A stretch of 64,000 bases of DNA from Bradyrhizobium sp. CB1650 (GCF_029761915.1 NZ_CP121695.1:1054001-1118000), one strand, 5' to 3'; positions 18,392-27,769 are shown, counted from the first letter of the stretch. The notes: generated by a model from the letters alone, not told the origin. Program-made: numbers and translations.

Positions 18392-19924
18392 GTGAGGGCG
18401 AATTTCGTGGCAGCGACAGACCTCCAGCCGACCCAGGGCTTAGATAGCTCTATGGATCAGCCGGACCAGCCGGCGCCGCGGCCGCATGAGCCGCGCCGGC
18501 TCGGCCTGTCCGGCAAGCTGCTGCTGCTGACCGTTCCCCTGGTGATGATCGCGGCCGTCCTGCTCTATGTGCCGGCCATCGCCAACTTCTGGGTCAACCG
18601 TCTGAACGATCGCGTCGCCGCGGCTAACACCGCCGCCCTCGTGCTCGACGCCGCGCCGCTCGGCATGGTCCCCGATTCGCTGTCGCGGCAGATCCTGAAG
18701 AGCATCAATGCGCGCGCGGTCGCGATCAAGATGGGCCAGCAGCGCCGGCTGCTCGCCAGCGACAATTTGCCGACCGCCATCGAGCACGACATCGACCTGC
18801 GCGACATGACGGTGTGGCAGGCGATCACCGGCTCCTTCGAGATGATGCTGGAGACCGGCAACCAGTCCATACGCATCGTCGGCCCGGGCGTCGGCAATGC
18901 CCAGTTCATCGAGATCGTCACCGACGAGCAGCCGCTGCGGCAGTCGATGTACCGCTTCTCCCGCAATGTCGTGGTGGTCGCGCTGATCATCGCGGTGCTG
19001 ACCGCGGGCCTGGTCTATCTCGCGCTCCACTACCTGTTCGTCCGGCCGATGCGGCGCCTGACCGCGAGCCTGGTCGGTTTCCACGAGAATCCCGAGAGTT
19101 CGGCGCGAATCATCGTCCCGAGCCAGCGCGGCGACGAGATCGGGGTTGCCGAGCGCGAGCTGTCCGACATGCAGCGTGACCTGATGTCGATGCTGCATCA
19201 GAAGAGCCGCCTCGCGGCGCTCGGCCTTGCCGTCTCCAAGATCAACCACGACCTGCGCAATCTGCTGGCTTCGGCACAGCTCCTGTCCGATCAGCTCGCC
19301 AGCGTGCCCGATCCGCGGGTGCAGCGCTTCGCGCCAAAGCTGGTGCGCTCGCTCGAGCGCGCGATCGCCTTCTGCCAGTCGACGCTGTCCTACGGCCGTG
19401 CCCAGGAGGCCGCGCCCGATCGCCGCATGATCCTGATCGAGCCGGTGGTGCTCGAGGTGCGCGAGACCGCGGGCCTTGCCAGCGACGCCTCGATCGCCTG
19501 GGTCGCCGCGATCGAGCGCGGGCTCGCGATCGATGCCGATCCGGATCAGCTCTTCCGGGTGCTGCTCAACCTTGTGCGCAACGCCGCGCAGGCGCTGGAG
19601 ACGCATTCTTCTGCTTCCGGCGACGGCAACGTGCAGCAGATCCGGATCACCGGCAAGCGCGAGGGTGCGGTTGCTATCCTGGAAGTCTCCGATACCGGTC
19701 CCGGCGTCCCTGAAAAGACCCGGGAGCACCTGTTCGAGGCGTTCCAGACCTCGGGCCGCCCGGGCGGCAGCGGTCTCGGCCTTGCGATCGCCGCCGAGCT
19801 CGTCCGCGCCCATGGCGGCGACATCCATCTGGTCGAAGGCACCATCGGCGCCACCTTCCGGATCGTCATCCCCGACCGCCCCGTGGAACTCCTCTCCATC
19901 CGCAACGAGCGGGCGAGGGCGTAG
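18392..19924 (+). CDS. Membrane-bound sensor histidine kinase
   Basis: A ~510-aa two-component kinase. It has a membrane segment (LLLLTVPLVMIAAVLLYVPAI), a ~140-residue periplasmic sensor, a second segment (VVVVALIIAVLTAGLVYLAL), HAMP, then a dimerisation/phosphoacceptor helix with the H box SKINHDLRNLLA. The HATPase has N box LLNLVRNAAQALE, G1 EVSDTGPGVPE, F box and G2 GGSGLGLAIAAELV. There is no adjacent response regulator, so it is an orphan here. Start codons GTG 18392, GTG 18407 and ATG 18452 are all possible. Confidence 0.9.
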   Translation: MRANFVAATDLQPTQGLDSSMDQPDQPAPRPHEPRRLGLSGKLLLLTVPLVMIAAVLLYVPAIANFWVNRLNDRVAAANTAALVLDAAPLGMVPDSLSRQILKSINARAVAIKMGQQRRLLASDNLPTAIEHDIDLRDMTVWQAITGSFEMMLETGNQSIRIVGPGVGNAQFIEIVTDEQPLRQSMYRFSRNVVVVALIIAVLTAGLVYLALHYLFVRPMRRLTASLVGFHENPESSARIIVPSQRGDEIGVAERELSDMQRDLMSMLHQKSRLAALGLAVSKINHDLRNLLASAQLLSDQLASVPDPRVQRFAPKLVRSLERAIAFCQSTLSYGRAQEAAPDRRMILIEPVVLEVRETAGLASDASIAWVAAIERGLAIDADPDQLFRVLLNLVRNAAQALETHSSASGDGNVQQIRITGKREGAVAILEVSDTGPGVPEKTREHLFEAFQTSGRPGGSGLGLAIAAELVRAHGGDIHLVEGTIGATFRIVIPDRPVELLSIRNERARA

Positions 19925-19941
19925 TCGGCCAGAAGCCGAGT

Positions 19942-20113
19942 GCGTCATTCCGTGGCTCGCAAAGCGAGAACCCGGAATCCGGAGCCTTGGCGCGAGATCG
20001 CGCCTCCCCCGTCGTCATTCCGGGATGGCCCGAAGGGCCGGGCCCGGAATCCATAACCCCGGCTCGCGGTTACGGAGTCCGGGCTCGCGACTTCGTCGCG
20101 CCCCCGAATGACG
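19942..20113. repeat. Composite palindromic repeat, GTCATTCCGGG type
   Basis: Two units in tandem: GCGTCATTCCGTGGCTCGC ... GAACCCGGAATCC, and CGTCATTCCGGGATGGCCC ... GGGCCGGGCCCGGAATCCAT, then a third arm ending CCCGAATGACG. It lies between the kinase gene and tRNA-Arg. Confidence 0.75.
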
Positions 20114-20263
20114 ATCCAGAGGCGGAAATGCCCCAAATACCCTCATCCCGGACCTTGCCAACCGGGGAAAGAGCGGTTAGTCAGAGCGCTCTTTCGCACC
20201 CCTTCCGGTTCATCCGGGAGATGCGTGCGGGCGGATCGCCCGCAACCGCTGTTTGCGAAACAC

Positions 20264-20340
20264 GCGCCCGTAGCTCAGCTGGATAGAGCATCAGACTACG
20301 AATCTGAGGGTCGGACGTTCGAATCGTTCCGGGCGCGCCA
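20264..20340 (+). tRNA. tRNA-Arg (anticodon ACG)
   Basis: A 77-nt cloverleaf. The acceptor stem GCGCCCG pairs with CGGGCGC; the D arm is GCTC-AGCTGGATA-GAGC, the anticodon arm TCAGA-CTACGAA-TCTGA with ACG, and the T arm GGACG-TTCGAAT-CGTTC. A G discriminator and encoded CCA complete the 3' end. The immediate 3' flank carries, on the other strand, the end of a serine recombinase frame that reads through the T arm, so the gene looks like an old integration target. Confidence 0.97.
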
Positions 20341-20490
20341 TTTCGGTACAGAACTGGGCACGCCAAAACCCGCCGTTTTTGCGCTTGAAGCGGTGACGAG
20401 CGTACGCAGAAGCACGCTTTTCGACCCCATGATGCGAAGTTCTTTCTGGTCGACTTCGATGCGTTGGGCGAGGGCGCGGAGCCCTGCAAA
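20296..20490 (-). pseudogene. C-terminal remnant of a site-specific serine recombinase
   Basis: The minus-strand frame reads LRALAQRIEVDQKELRIMGS, KSVLLRTLVTASS and VPSSVPKW, which closely resembles the extreme C-terminus of large rhizobial recombinase-family integrases. It then runs into the tRNA-Arg gene and stops at TAG (20296-20298). Nothing upstream in the frame matches a catalytic, recombinase or zinc-ribbon domain, so only the tail survives. A piece of the preceding coiled region of the same family lies at 45.2-45.6 kb. Confidence 0.7.
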
Positions 20491-20512
20491 CGAAAGGCAC
20501 CAAAGTCCGCAC

Positions 20513-20899
20513 TCAAGGAGATCGTTTTGTGAGGCGCCTCTCGACTGTTTGGCGGATAGCTTCGTAACCATAACCTGCGCGGCTGGTGATAAGATCGTTT
20601 GCGCGATCAAGGAGGGGATCGTCGTGCATGGTGTCGGCGTCAATTGCACGCAGGGCGTCAGCGATCTCAGCGGCTCCGACCTCCGCGAAGGCGGATGCGG
20701 TCTCTTCCATCCACTGCGGAAAATAGCGATCGAGGAAAGAGTCAATACCCTCCATATCGCAGAGAACCTCCGCTTCTGATATCAGGTATACAAGGCGCTG
20801 ATCAGCGTCTAACGCGCCGATTCCCCGACCGTCCCGTAGTGCGCGGGAGCCCACCTCAATGGCGGTGTTGATGAACGCATCTGGGTCGGCGTGTCTCAA
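20513..20899 (-). CDS. Hypothetical protein, DUF4375 (DMP19)-like
   Basis: A 128-aa acidic protein (start MRHADPDAFINTAIEVG). The segment LVYLISEAEVLCDMEGIDSFLDRYFPQW resembles the DUF4375 family, which includes the Neisseria DNA-mimic protein DMP19, but the match is by eye only. It lies directly beside the recombinase remnant and tRNA-Arg, so it was probably brought in with the element. An alternative is a housekeeping immunity-like protein of unknown role. Confidence 0.65.
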   Translation of the reverse strand: MRHADPDAFINTAIEVGSRALRDGRGIGALDADQRLVYLISEAEVLCDMEGIDSFLDRYFPQWMEETASAFAEVGAAEIADALRAIDADTMHDDPLLDRANDLITSRAGYGYEAIRQTVERRLTKRSP

Positions 20900-21253
20900 T
20901 TGAGCTCTCCTCTTGTCGCCTTCTTCGGTCCGCTGCTCGTAGCGATCCGCGAACCCCCCGCCAGCCTAGCCGGTTAATCTTGCACTTGCCCGCAATTGGC
21001 CCTTCGCGTCTATCTGGCAGGCTTATCGAGATTACCGCTAATGAGGGGTAAGCCGACCACCCAACAATATCGGGGTCCAAGAGGCGTGGTGCTGGATCCC
21101 AGGGCATCCCAGAGTTGCCAATTGGAGCGTATCGCCGGCTACGAAATCATAGCGCCACAGCGTAGTGCCCATCTTCAGGGGCCGTGGCGCGCCATTTTCG
21201 CTTCGATTGCGATGCCGCCAATCAATTGCGGCCTTTGCTGTGGTTCGCCTAGC
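20900..21253. other. Intergenic stretch without a recognisable gene
   Basis: 354 bp of lower apparent coding quality between two minus-strand hypothetical genes. Its right part holds a dispersed repeat copy (21149-21203). No RNA gene or promoter was recognised. Confidence 0.5.
21149..21203. repeat. Dispersed repeat (GTAGTGCCCATCTTC family), copy A
   Basis: Contains CATAGCGCCAC, GTAGTGCCCATCTTC and GGCCGTGGCGCGCCAT in order. The same words recur near 33722-33772, 34630-34690 and 46148-46190. The family is confined to the accessory part of this window, and each copy is degraded to a different extent. Confidence 0.6.
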
Positions 21254-21574
21254 TTACGGGATTCTTGCCACGACGTCGGGCCGGTTTTTCTCGAGCCACG
21301 CGACGGCCTCTGGTCCATCGACGACACACTCGAAGGTTTCCCAGGTTGGGTCCTCCAGGGATTCCGATTGCAGTCGCTTCGCCGCGTACTCAACGAGGTC
21401 GTGCAAACTCTCGTATCCCCGTCGGCGCTCGAGGGAATCTGCAATCGCGGTGCTGGCCCATCCTCGTTGGGCCAAATCGATAATGCTCGGAGCGTCAGCC
21501 TCGCTGAACCACGGTGTGGCATCGAATTCGATGCACCGGATATTATCGGCGGTGTGGCAAGTGGCGTGGATCAT
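21254..21574 (-). CDS. Hypothetical protein
   Basis: A 106-aa protein starting MIHATCHTADNIRCIEFDAT, with a strong GGAGGA ribosome-binding site about 6 bp before the ATG at 21574; the frame continues nine residues further upstream without support. Visible features are acidic patches and a helical segment with RRGYESLHDLVEYAAKRL. I recognise no family. It lies between the tRNA-side element remnant and the glutamate dehydrogenase gene. Confidence 0.65.
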   Translation of the reverse strand: MIHATCHTADNIRCIEFDATPWFSEADAPSIIDLAQRGWASTAIADSLERRRGYESLHDLVEYAAKRLQSESLEDPTWETFECVVDGPEAVAWLEKNRPDVVARIP

Positions 21575-21607
21575 TGGATTCCTCCGTTCGCCGGCGAACA
21601 ACCTGCA

Positions 21608-21708
21608 CTAAAGCGCGATGTGATCGGGTTGAATTGTCATCGCGCTTTAGGTTGTTGTTTGCGCATGATCTTTTCGGAAAACCGCTCCGCACTTTTTCGG
21701 ATCATGCT
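21608..21708. repeat. Double palindromic repeat (AAAGCGCGATG / GCATGATC family)
   Basis: Two consecutive inverted repeats: CTAAAGCGCGATG ... CATCGCGCTTTAG (21608-21650) and GCATGATCTTTTCGG ... TTTTTCGGATCATGC (21663-21707). The sequence resembles a repeat I know from Bradyrhizobium and related genomes. It sits just downstream of the gdh stop. Confidence 0.75.
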
Positions 21709-21745
21709 TTGGCATTGCGCTTCTCGCATCGCTGCCCGCACGCTC

Positions 21746-24700
21746 TCAGGCTTTGACCAGGTCCCCCAGCAGGTTCGCTGCCACCGTCAGCTTGGCGAGC
21801 GTCAGGCCGCTGGCAGCAATCTCCTCGACCGAGCGGCGGATGCGCGTCGCTTCGGGGTGAGCAGCGAGCCAGGTCTCGACCGCTTGCTGGCCGGATTGTC
21901 CGATTGCCAGTATATCCGCGGCCAGTCTTCTTTCGGCGCCGGCGATCTGCTCAATGGCGCGATCGATGGCAAGACGTTCGTAACGATCGCTTGCCGGCAC
22001 GCTACGCGCGGCGGCGACGATGCGATCGAGACGGAAATTCGCCTCGGCGGCGAAGAAGGTCGCCGCCGCTTCGCCGATGGCGCGGGTGGTGCGCTCGGCA
22101 ACCGTCACGATATCGGGTGCCGAGACCAGGGCGTCGAGATCGGCGAGCTCGCCGGCGAGGCCGGCCGGGACACCGGCGTCGGCGAGTTCCTGTCGACGCC
22201 TGGCTCGTGCGGCCTGCAAGTCCGCTGGCAGGGTGGTGTCGAGCGAGGCTGCGATCTCACGGACGGCAGGGCCAAACCGGGCGATGACCGCGCTCAGACC
22301 ATCCTTGAAATCGACATTGCGCACGTACCAGACCATCCGGGAGAGCAGGAGATCCTGGATCGCCGCGTAGAGGCCAAGCTGCAACTGCCCGTCGATGCGG
22401 GTGTCGAGCGCGTCGATCGCGTCATTGAGTCGCCTGAACTCGTAGATCGCGTCCACCGCCACCTGCGCCATGACGATGGTCGAGATATCGGCGTCGGTCT
22501 CGTCGGTCAGGCGCACGATGCAGGCCGGCCCCCCGCGGTTGATCGCGGCATTGACGAGACTGGTTGCGATGATCTCGCGTCGGAGGCGATGGAGCTCGAC
22601 CGCGGTCGGGAATTTGTCGGGAACCTCGCGCGGAAAGTAAAGGGACAGTCTGCGGGCAAGATAAGGATCGTCCGGCACGCTCGTGAGGAGCAGGTCGTCG
22701 TAGAGCGTCAGCTTGGCGTAGGCGAGCAATACGGCAAGCTCCGGCCGTGTCAGGGCTTGGCCGCGCCGCGTGCGCTCGGTGAGCGCGGCGTCGTCAGGCA
22801 GGAATTCCACCGCGCGGCTGAGCAGGCCGCGCTGCTCGAGCGACTGCATCAGGCGGGTGAGGAAGCCGGTCTCGGCCACGCCCTTGCGCTCGGCGAGCGA
22901 GAGCGCCAGCGTCTGCAGATAGTTGTTGCGCAGCACAAGCGTGCCGACCTCGTCGGTCATCGCAGCAAGCAGGCTGTTGCGGTCAGCGGGACTAAGGCGT
23001 CCCTCGCGCTCGAGGCGCGCCAGCGCGATCTTGATATTGACCTCGACGTCGGACGTGTTCACGCCGGCGGAATTGTCGATGGCGTCGGTGTTGAGCCTGA
23101 CGCCCTTCTGCGCCGCTTCAATGCGGCCGCGCTGGGTGACGCCGAGATTGGCGCCTTCGCCGATCACCCGGGCGCGCACGTCGCCGCCCGTGATGCGGAT
23201 CGGTTCGTTGGCTCGGTCGCCGACCTGATCGTCGCCTTCCCCGGAGGAGCGGACATAGGTGCCGATGCCACCAAACCACAAGAGGTCCGCGCGCGCCTTC
23301 AGGATCGCCGTCATCACCTCGAACGGCGTGGCTTGCGGCTTGTCGAGATCGAGCAGGGCGCGCACTTCCGGAGCGAGCGGGATCGCCTTGAGCTGGCGCG
23401 AGAACACGCCGCCGCCCTGCGAGATCAGCGCCTTGTTGTAGTCCTGCCAGCTCGATCGCGGCAGGTCGAACAGGCGCTTGCGCTCGGCGAAGCTGATCGA
23501 AGGATCAGGCGAGGGATCGATGAAGATGTCGCGGTGATCGAAAGCCGCCACAAGCTTTGTCGCCGGCGAGAGCAGCATGCCATTGCCGAAAACGTCGCCG
23601 GACATGTCGCCCACGCCGACCGCGGTGAACGGCATCGTCTGAATGTCGGTGCCGATCTCGCGGAAGTGGCGCTTGACCGCCTCCCAGGCGCCGCGCGCCG
23701 TAATCCCCATCTTCTTGTGGTCGTAGCCCTGGCTGCCGCCGGAGGCGAAGGCATCGCCGAGCCAATGGTTCTTCTCGGCCGAAATCGCGTTGGCGACGTC
23801 CGAGAAGGTGGCGGTGCCCTTGTCTGCGGCGACGACGAGGTAGGGGTCGTCGCCGTCATGCCGCACGGTCGAGTCGGGCGGAACGACGATGTCGCCGTCG
23901 AGATTGTCGGTGAGTTCGAGCAGCGAGCGAACGAAGATGCGATAGGCTTCGGTGCCCTCCGCGAGCCACGCCTCGCGATCGGAGGGCGGCGGCAGGCGTT
24001 TGGGCACGAAGCCGCCCTTGGCGCCGACCGGCACGATCACGGCGTTCTTGACCTGCTGCGCTTTCACCAGGCCGAGGATTTCGGTGCGGAAATCCTGCGG
24101 CCGATCGGACCAGCGCAAGCCACCGCGCGCAACCTTGCCGAAGCGCAGGTGAATACCTTCGACACGAGGTGAATAGACGAAGATCTCGTAGAGAGGTCGA
24201 GGAGCCGGCAAGTCGTCGATCCGGCGCGCGGCGAACTTGAAGGAAATCACCGGACGTGGATGTCCGTCCTGGCCGACCTGCCACAAATTGGTGCGAATGG
24301 TTGACTGCACCAGATTGGTGAAACGGCGCAGGATGCGGTCTTCATCGAGCGAGGCAACGGATTTGAGTTGCTCCTCGATCTCGGCAAGCAGGCTCGTCTC
24401 GCGTGCCGAGCGCTCGGCATCCGTGGAGGCGAGACGTGGATCGAGGCGGGTCTGGAACAGCGCGACGAGGCTGGCCGTGATTGCGGCGTTCTTGCGCAGG
24501 GTCTCCCACATATAGTCCTGGGTGAACGGAGCGCGGATCTGGTGCAAATAGCGGGACAGCGCCCGGATGGTCGAGACCTCGCGCCAGCCCAGGGCGGTGC
24601 GCAGGATTAAGGCATTGTACCCGTCGGATTCAGCGCGATCGGTCACGACCGCCATGATCGAGGCTTCCAGGCGCTGGCTGAAGTCCGGGTTGATCTCGAT

Positions 24701-26560
24701 CGGCTGGCCGTCGTTGGTCTCGATCGTCATATCGTGCAGCCAAACCGGCTCAAGCCTGTTACCGGGCACGATCTGATAGGTGCGTTCGTTGACCACGCGC
24801 AGGCCATGATTTTCGATCACCGGCACGCGGTAGGACAGCGACAGCGGTGCGGCGTCCGAAAATACCTTCAGGCCCAAGCGCCTGGGATCGTCCTCGCCCT
24901 CGAAGCGGTGAACCGAAATCGTCACCGGGCGGGCCGGCGTGAGCTTTTCGATCGTAGCGATATCGGTGATCGCCTGTTCCGCGCCGAACACCTCGGTATA
25001 GCCGCCGCTAAAAGCCCGGGCATATCGGCTAGTGAGCATGCGTGCCCGCATGCCATCGGTAGATGCGGCGAGTGCGGCCTTCAGCTTGTCCGCCCAGGTT
25101 GCGGCAATGGCACTGATCCCGGCTTCGAGTGCCACGCGCTCGACCACGGGAGTTTTTCCTTCATAGCGCCCGATGATGTAGTGGACGCGCGCAAGTGATC
25201 CTTCGGGGAAGGATACGTAAGAGGCCGACAGGGTCCCCTTGTAGACCTGCGACAGGAAAGCCCCGACGCGCGTGCGCACGTCGGTGTCGTATTTGTCGCG
25301 CGGAATGAAGGTGAGGATCGAGACGAAGCGATCGAATTTGTCCACTCGCGCCAGCGCCCGGACGCGGGGGCGCTCGTAGAGGATGAGGACCTCCATGACG
25401 AAGTTGTAGAGGGTGTCGACGTCGACCTGGAAAAGTTCGTCACGCGGATAGTCTTCGAGAATGTGCATCAGCGCCTTGCCCGAATGGCTGTTCGGGTCGA
25501 AGCCGGCGCGCTGCAGCGCCCGCGTCACCTTGTGGCGGACATAAGGGATCTGCCGTACCGAGCGGGTGTAGGCGCCCGAGGTGAACAGGCCGACGAGGCG
25601 CAATTCGCCCTCGAGCCGGCCGTCGCGCGTATAGAGTTTGATGCCGACATAATCCATCCGGATGCGGCGATGAACGCGGCTACTGACATTGGCCTTGATG
25701 ACGATCAGCAGGGTCGGCTCGTGCATGAACTCGCGAATTTCGGACGTCATCACCACCATCTCGCTGCCGCGGCGCAGGACCTTCACGTCGGGATCGCGCA
25801 GGATGCCGAGGCCTTCGCCGGTCGTGATGTCGTCGGACGCCTCGCTGTCGGACGAGAAGCGATATTCGCGCACGCCGAGAAAGGTGAAATTGTCGGCGCA
25901 CAGCCATTGCAGGAACTGGTTGGCTTCGGCGACCTCGTCGATCGGCAGCGGTGGTGGATTGGAAGAAAAAGTCTTGATCGCTTCCTCGACCCGGTCGCGC
26001 ATGGCGCGCCAGTCGGTGACGCAGGCGCGGACATCGTTCAACGTCCTGGTGAGGCCGTCGATCAGCTTCTGGCGATCGGCATCGGCATCCAGGCGGGTGA
26101 TGTGGAGATGAATCAGGCTTTCGCGCGTGCCCTTTGCTTCCTCCGGCAGTGCTTCGCCGTGGAAGCGCTGCAGCTTGCCCTCATCATCGCGTTCCACGGC
26201 GATGATCGGATGAGCGACGAGGGTGACTTCGATGCCCTGTTCGGCGAGCTCTGCCATGGTGGAATCGAACAGGAACGGCATGTTGTCGTTGAGAATCTCG
26301 AGTACGGATATCTCGCGCCCGTCCGGCATCGTCGGATTGATGACGCGAATATCGGCACTGCCTGCCGTCCGCCGCTGCACATGCTCCCAGGCCTGCTCGG
26401 CCAGGAAGGCAAGCGCCGAGGCATTGTAGTTGGCGATATCCTCGCTGTTGGTGTAGCCGAACAGAAGCTCGGCAAAGGTCCGGGGGGCCCTGCCCGGCTG
26501 CACGCTCTCCACCGTATCGCGAATCAGGGCTGCCCGGGCTTTGTCGTCGCGCCACGCCAT
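21746..26560 (-). CDS. NAD-specific glutamate dehydrogenase, large (GDH-180-like) type
   Basis: A 1604-aa enzyme converting glutamate to 2-oxoglutarate and ammonium with NAD, a catabolic role. The long N-terminal region (about 1-700) carries ACT-like segments (RPVTISVHRFEGEDDPRRLGL). The catalytic core contains FKFAARRIDDLPAPRPLYEIFVYSPRVEGIHLRFG, KVARGGLRWSDRPQDFRTEILGL, VPVGAKGGFVPK and the nucleotide-binding part TAVGVGDMSGDVFGNGM. A C-terminal helical domain ends the protein. ATG 26560 (MAWRDDKARAA) is preferred: the upstream codons ATGGAGGAAGCT form its GGAGGA ribosome-binding site. Confidence 0.95.
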   Translation of the reverse strand: MAWRDDKARAALIRDTVESVQPGRAPRTFAELLFGYTNSEDIANYNASALAFLAEQAWEHVQRRTAGSADIRVINPTMPDGREISVLEILNDNMPFLFDSTMAELAEQGIEVTLVAHPIIAVERDDEGKLQRFHGEALPEEAKGTRESLIHLHITRLDADADRQKLIDGLTRTLNDVRACVTDWRAMRDRVEEAIKTFSSNPPPLPIDEVAEANQFLQWLCADNFTFLGVREYRFSSDSEASDDITTGEGLGILRDPDVKVLRRGSEMVVMTSEIREFMHEPTLLIVIKANVSSRVHRRIRMDYVGIKLYTRDGRLEGELRLVGLFTSGAYTRSVRQIPYVRHKVTRALQRAGFDPNSHSGKALMHILEDYPRDELFQVDVDTLYNFVMEVLILYERPRVRALARVDKFDRFVSILTFIPRDKYDTDVRTRVGAFLSQVYKGTLSASYVSFPEGSLARVHYIIGRYEGKTPVVERVALEAGISAIAATWADKLKAALAASTDGMRARMLTSRYARAFSGGYTEVFGAEQAITDIATIEKLTPARPVTISVHRFEGEDDPRRLGLKVFSDAAPLSLSYRVPVIENHGLRVVNERTYQIVPGNRLEPVWLHDMTIETNDGQPIEINPDFSQRLEASIMAVVTDRAESDGYNALILRTALGWREVSTIRALSRYLHQIRAPFTQDYMWETLRKNAAITASLVALFQTRLDPRLASTDAERSARETSLLAEIEEQLKSVASLDEDRILRRFTNLVQSTIRTNLWQVGQDGHPRPVISFKFAARRIDDLPAPRPLYEIFVYSPRVEGIHLRFGKVARGGLRWSDRPQDFRTEILGLVKAQQVKNAVIVPVGAKGGFVPKRLPPPSDREAWLAEGTEAYRIFVRSLLELTDNLDGDIVVPPDSTVRHDGDDPYLVVAADKGTATFSDVANAISAEKNHWLGDAFASGGSQGYDHKKMGITARGAWEAVKRHFREIGTDIQTMPFTAVGVGDMSGDVFGNGMLLSPATKLVAAFDHRDIFIDPSPDPSISFAERKRLFDLPRSSWQDYNKALISQGGGVFSRQLKAIPLAPEVRALLDLDKPQATPFEVMTAILKARADLLWFGGIGTYVRSSGEGDDQVGDRANEPIRITGGDVRARVIGEGANLGVTQRGRIEAAQKGVRLNTDAIDNSAGVNTSDVEVNIKIALARLEREGRLSPADRNSLLAAMTDEVGTLVLRNNYLQTLALSLAERKGVAETGFLTRLMQSLEQRGLLSRAVEFLPDDAALTERTRRGQALTRPELAVLLAYAKLTLYDDLLLTSVPDDPYLARRLSLYFPREVPDKFPTAVELHRLRREIIATSLVNAAINRGGPACIVRLTDETDADISTIVMAQVAVDAIYEFRRLNDAIDALDTRIDGQLQLGLYAAIQDLLLSRMVWYVRNVDFKDGLSAVIARFGPAVREIAASLDTTLPADLQAARARRRQELADAGVPAGLAGELADLDALVSAPDIVTVAERTTRAIGEAAATFFAAEANFRLDRIVAAARSVPASDRYERLAIDRAIEQIAGAERRLAADILAIGQSGQQAVETWLAAHPEATRIRRSVEEIAASGLTLAKLTVAANLLGDLVKA

Positions 26561-27031
26561 AGCTTCCTCCATGTCCCGCGCCGTCTCACCGCATTGCGGT
26601 CGTGTTTACGTTCGTGCGTTCATTTTGGAGTGCATCTCTTCGAGCACCATGGTCTTGACCGCGATCGAGCGCGTACCCGGAATCCTCGGTCTCGAAGCTT
26701 CGACAGCTCCCGACGACAATACTACGATCCCACAGCGAAGGGCGCACGCTGCCGTGAGGGGTGCCGAAATGCCCTACGGCAGCGCGTGAGGCGGAAGCCG
26801 GTGCCGACGGCCGTCGAACCATCGGGTCAGGAAAAATCCCAAGTAATTTCAATTATGTATCAGTTCGTAGTTCTATCCTGAACGGCGCGCCATTTGCCGT
26901 CTAGCCGGCTTGGTTTGCTACCTCCCAACCGCCGATTACCGCACGCAATGGGTCGATGAATTGCGTGCCGATGGGCAGCGCGGCCTTCGTCGCGGCAGCC
27001 CCGCAGGTGCGAACCTGCCGTCCCCGCCTGC
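26561..27031. other. Intergenic region between gdh and the ABC transporter cassette
   Basis: 471 bp. It should hold the gdh promoter. The right half contains an AT-richer degraded repeat (26836-26896) whose partner lies at 33146-33212. No gene is supported. Confidence 0.5.
26836..26896. repeat. Degraded direct repeat, left border of the catabolic cassette
   Basis: Contains ATTTCAATTATGTATCAGTTCG, split by small changes from the right copy, then TATCCTGAACGGCGCGCCA. The copy at 33146-33212 has ATTTCAATGACATGCGAGTTCG and TATCCCGAACGGCGCGCCA in the same order and orientation. Fainter relatives occur at 36470-36540 and 49895-49965. Confidence 0.55.
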
Positions 27032-27769
27032 TCACTCGTGGAGGGATGACAGGAATTGTTTCAGCTCGGCAGTCTTCGGGGCGGCGAACAACTCATCCGG
27101 CGGGCCCATCTCGTGGACGCGCCCTTGGTGCATAAAGATCAGTCGATCCGAGACCTTGCGGGCGAAACTCATCTCGTGGGTCACCATGAGAAGGGTCATG
27201 CCCTCCTCAGCCAGGCTCTCGACGACCCGCAAAACCTCCCCGACGAGTTCAGGATCGAGAGCGGACGTGATTTCATCGCAAAGGAGCACCGCCGGCTCCA
27301 TGGCAAGCGCGCGGGCAATGGCCACGCGCTGCTGCTGTCCGCCCGACAGGCGATCCGGCATGGCATCGAATTTGTCGGTGAGCCCGACGCGGGCCAGCAA
27401 GCGGCGCGCCTGATCGGCAGCTTCGCTTGAGACCTTCCTTTTCACGAGACCGGGAGCCAGCATGATGTTGCGGCCCGCCGATAGGTGCGGGAAGAGGTTG
27501 AAGCTTTGGAAGATCATGCCGACGCGCTGTCGGAGGGCTCGCATCGCCTTGGCGTCGCCATGTATGAGCGGCTTGCCGTCGACCGTCAGACTGCCTTCCT
27601 GAAACGCCTCCAGCCCGTTGATGCAGCGTAGCAGCGTCGATTTGCCGGACCCGGAACGACCGATGATGGCTACGACCTCGCCAGGCTGTACCGTAAGGTC
27701 GATCCCTTTGAGGACCTCGTGCGCTCCGAACGACTTTCGCAGACCCTTGATCTCAACGATAGGCTGCAT
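27032..27769 (-). CDS. Polar amino-acid-type ABC transporter ATP-binding protein
   Basis: A 245-aa ATPase of the GlnQ/HisP class: Walker A IGRSGSGKSTLL, Q-loop FQSFNLFPHLSAGRN, signature LSGGQQQRVAIARAL, Walker B AVLLCDEITSALDPE and the H-loop VTHEMSFARKVSDR. The ATG at 27769 (MQPIVEIKGL) overlaps the end of the permease gene by 17 bp; the frame also allows a start at 27784. It powers the two permeases encoded upstream in the same operon. Confidence 0.95.
   Translation of the reverse strand: MQPIVEIKGLRKSFGAHEVLKGIDLTVQPGEVVAIIGRSGSGKSTLLRCINGLEAFQEGSLTVDGKPLIHGDAKAMRALRQRVGMIFQSFNLFPHLSAGRNIMLAPGLVKRKVSSEAADQARRLLARVGLTDKFDAMPDRLSGGQQQRVAIARALAMEPAVLLCDEITSALDPELVGEVLRVVESLAEEGMTLLMVTHEMSFARKVSDRLIFMHQGRVHEMGPPDELFAAPKTAELKQFLSSLHE

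Noticed and set aside
2841..20113. CRISPR array from recurring repeats
   Set aside because: Repeats are single or paired palindromes spread between genes; there is no regular spacer array and no cas gene.
20996..24172. 1058-aa plus-strand open frame
   Set aside because: It lies antisense to the glutamate dehydrogenase gene; its composition (His/Arg/Gly-rich) is typical of high-GC antisense frames and shows no domain.
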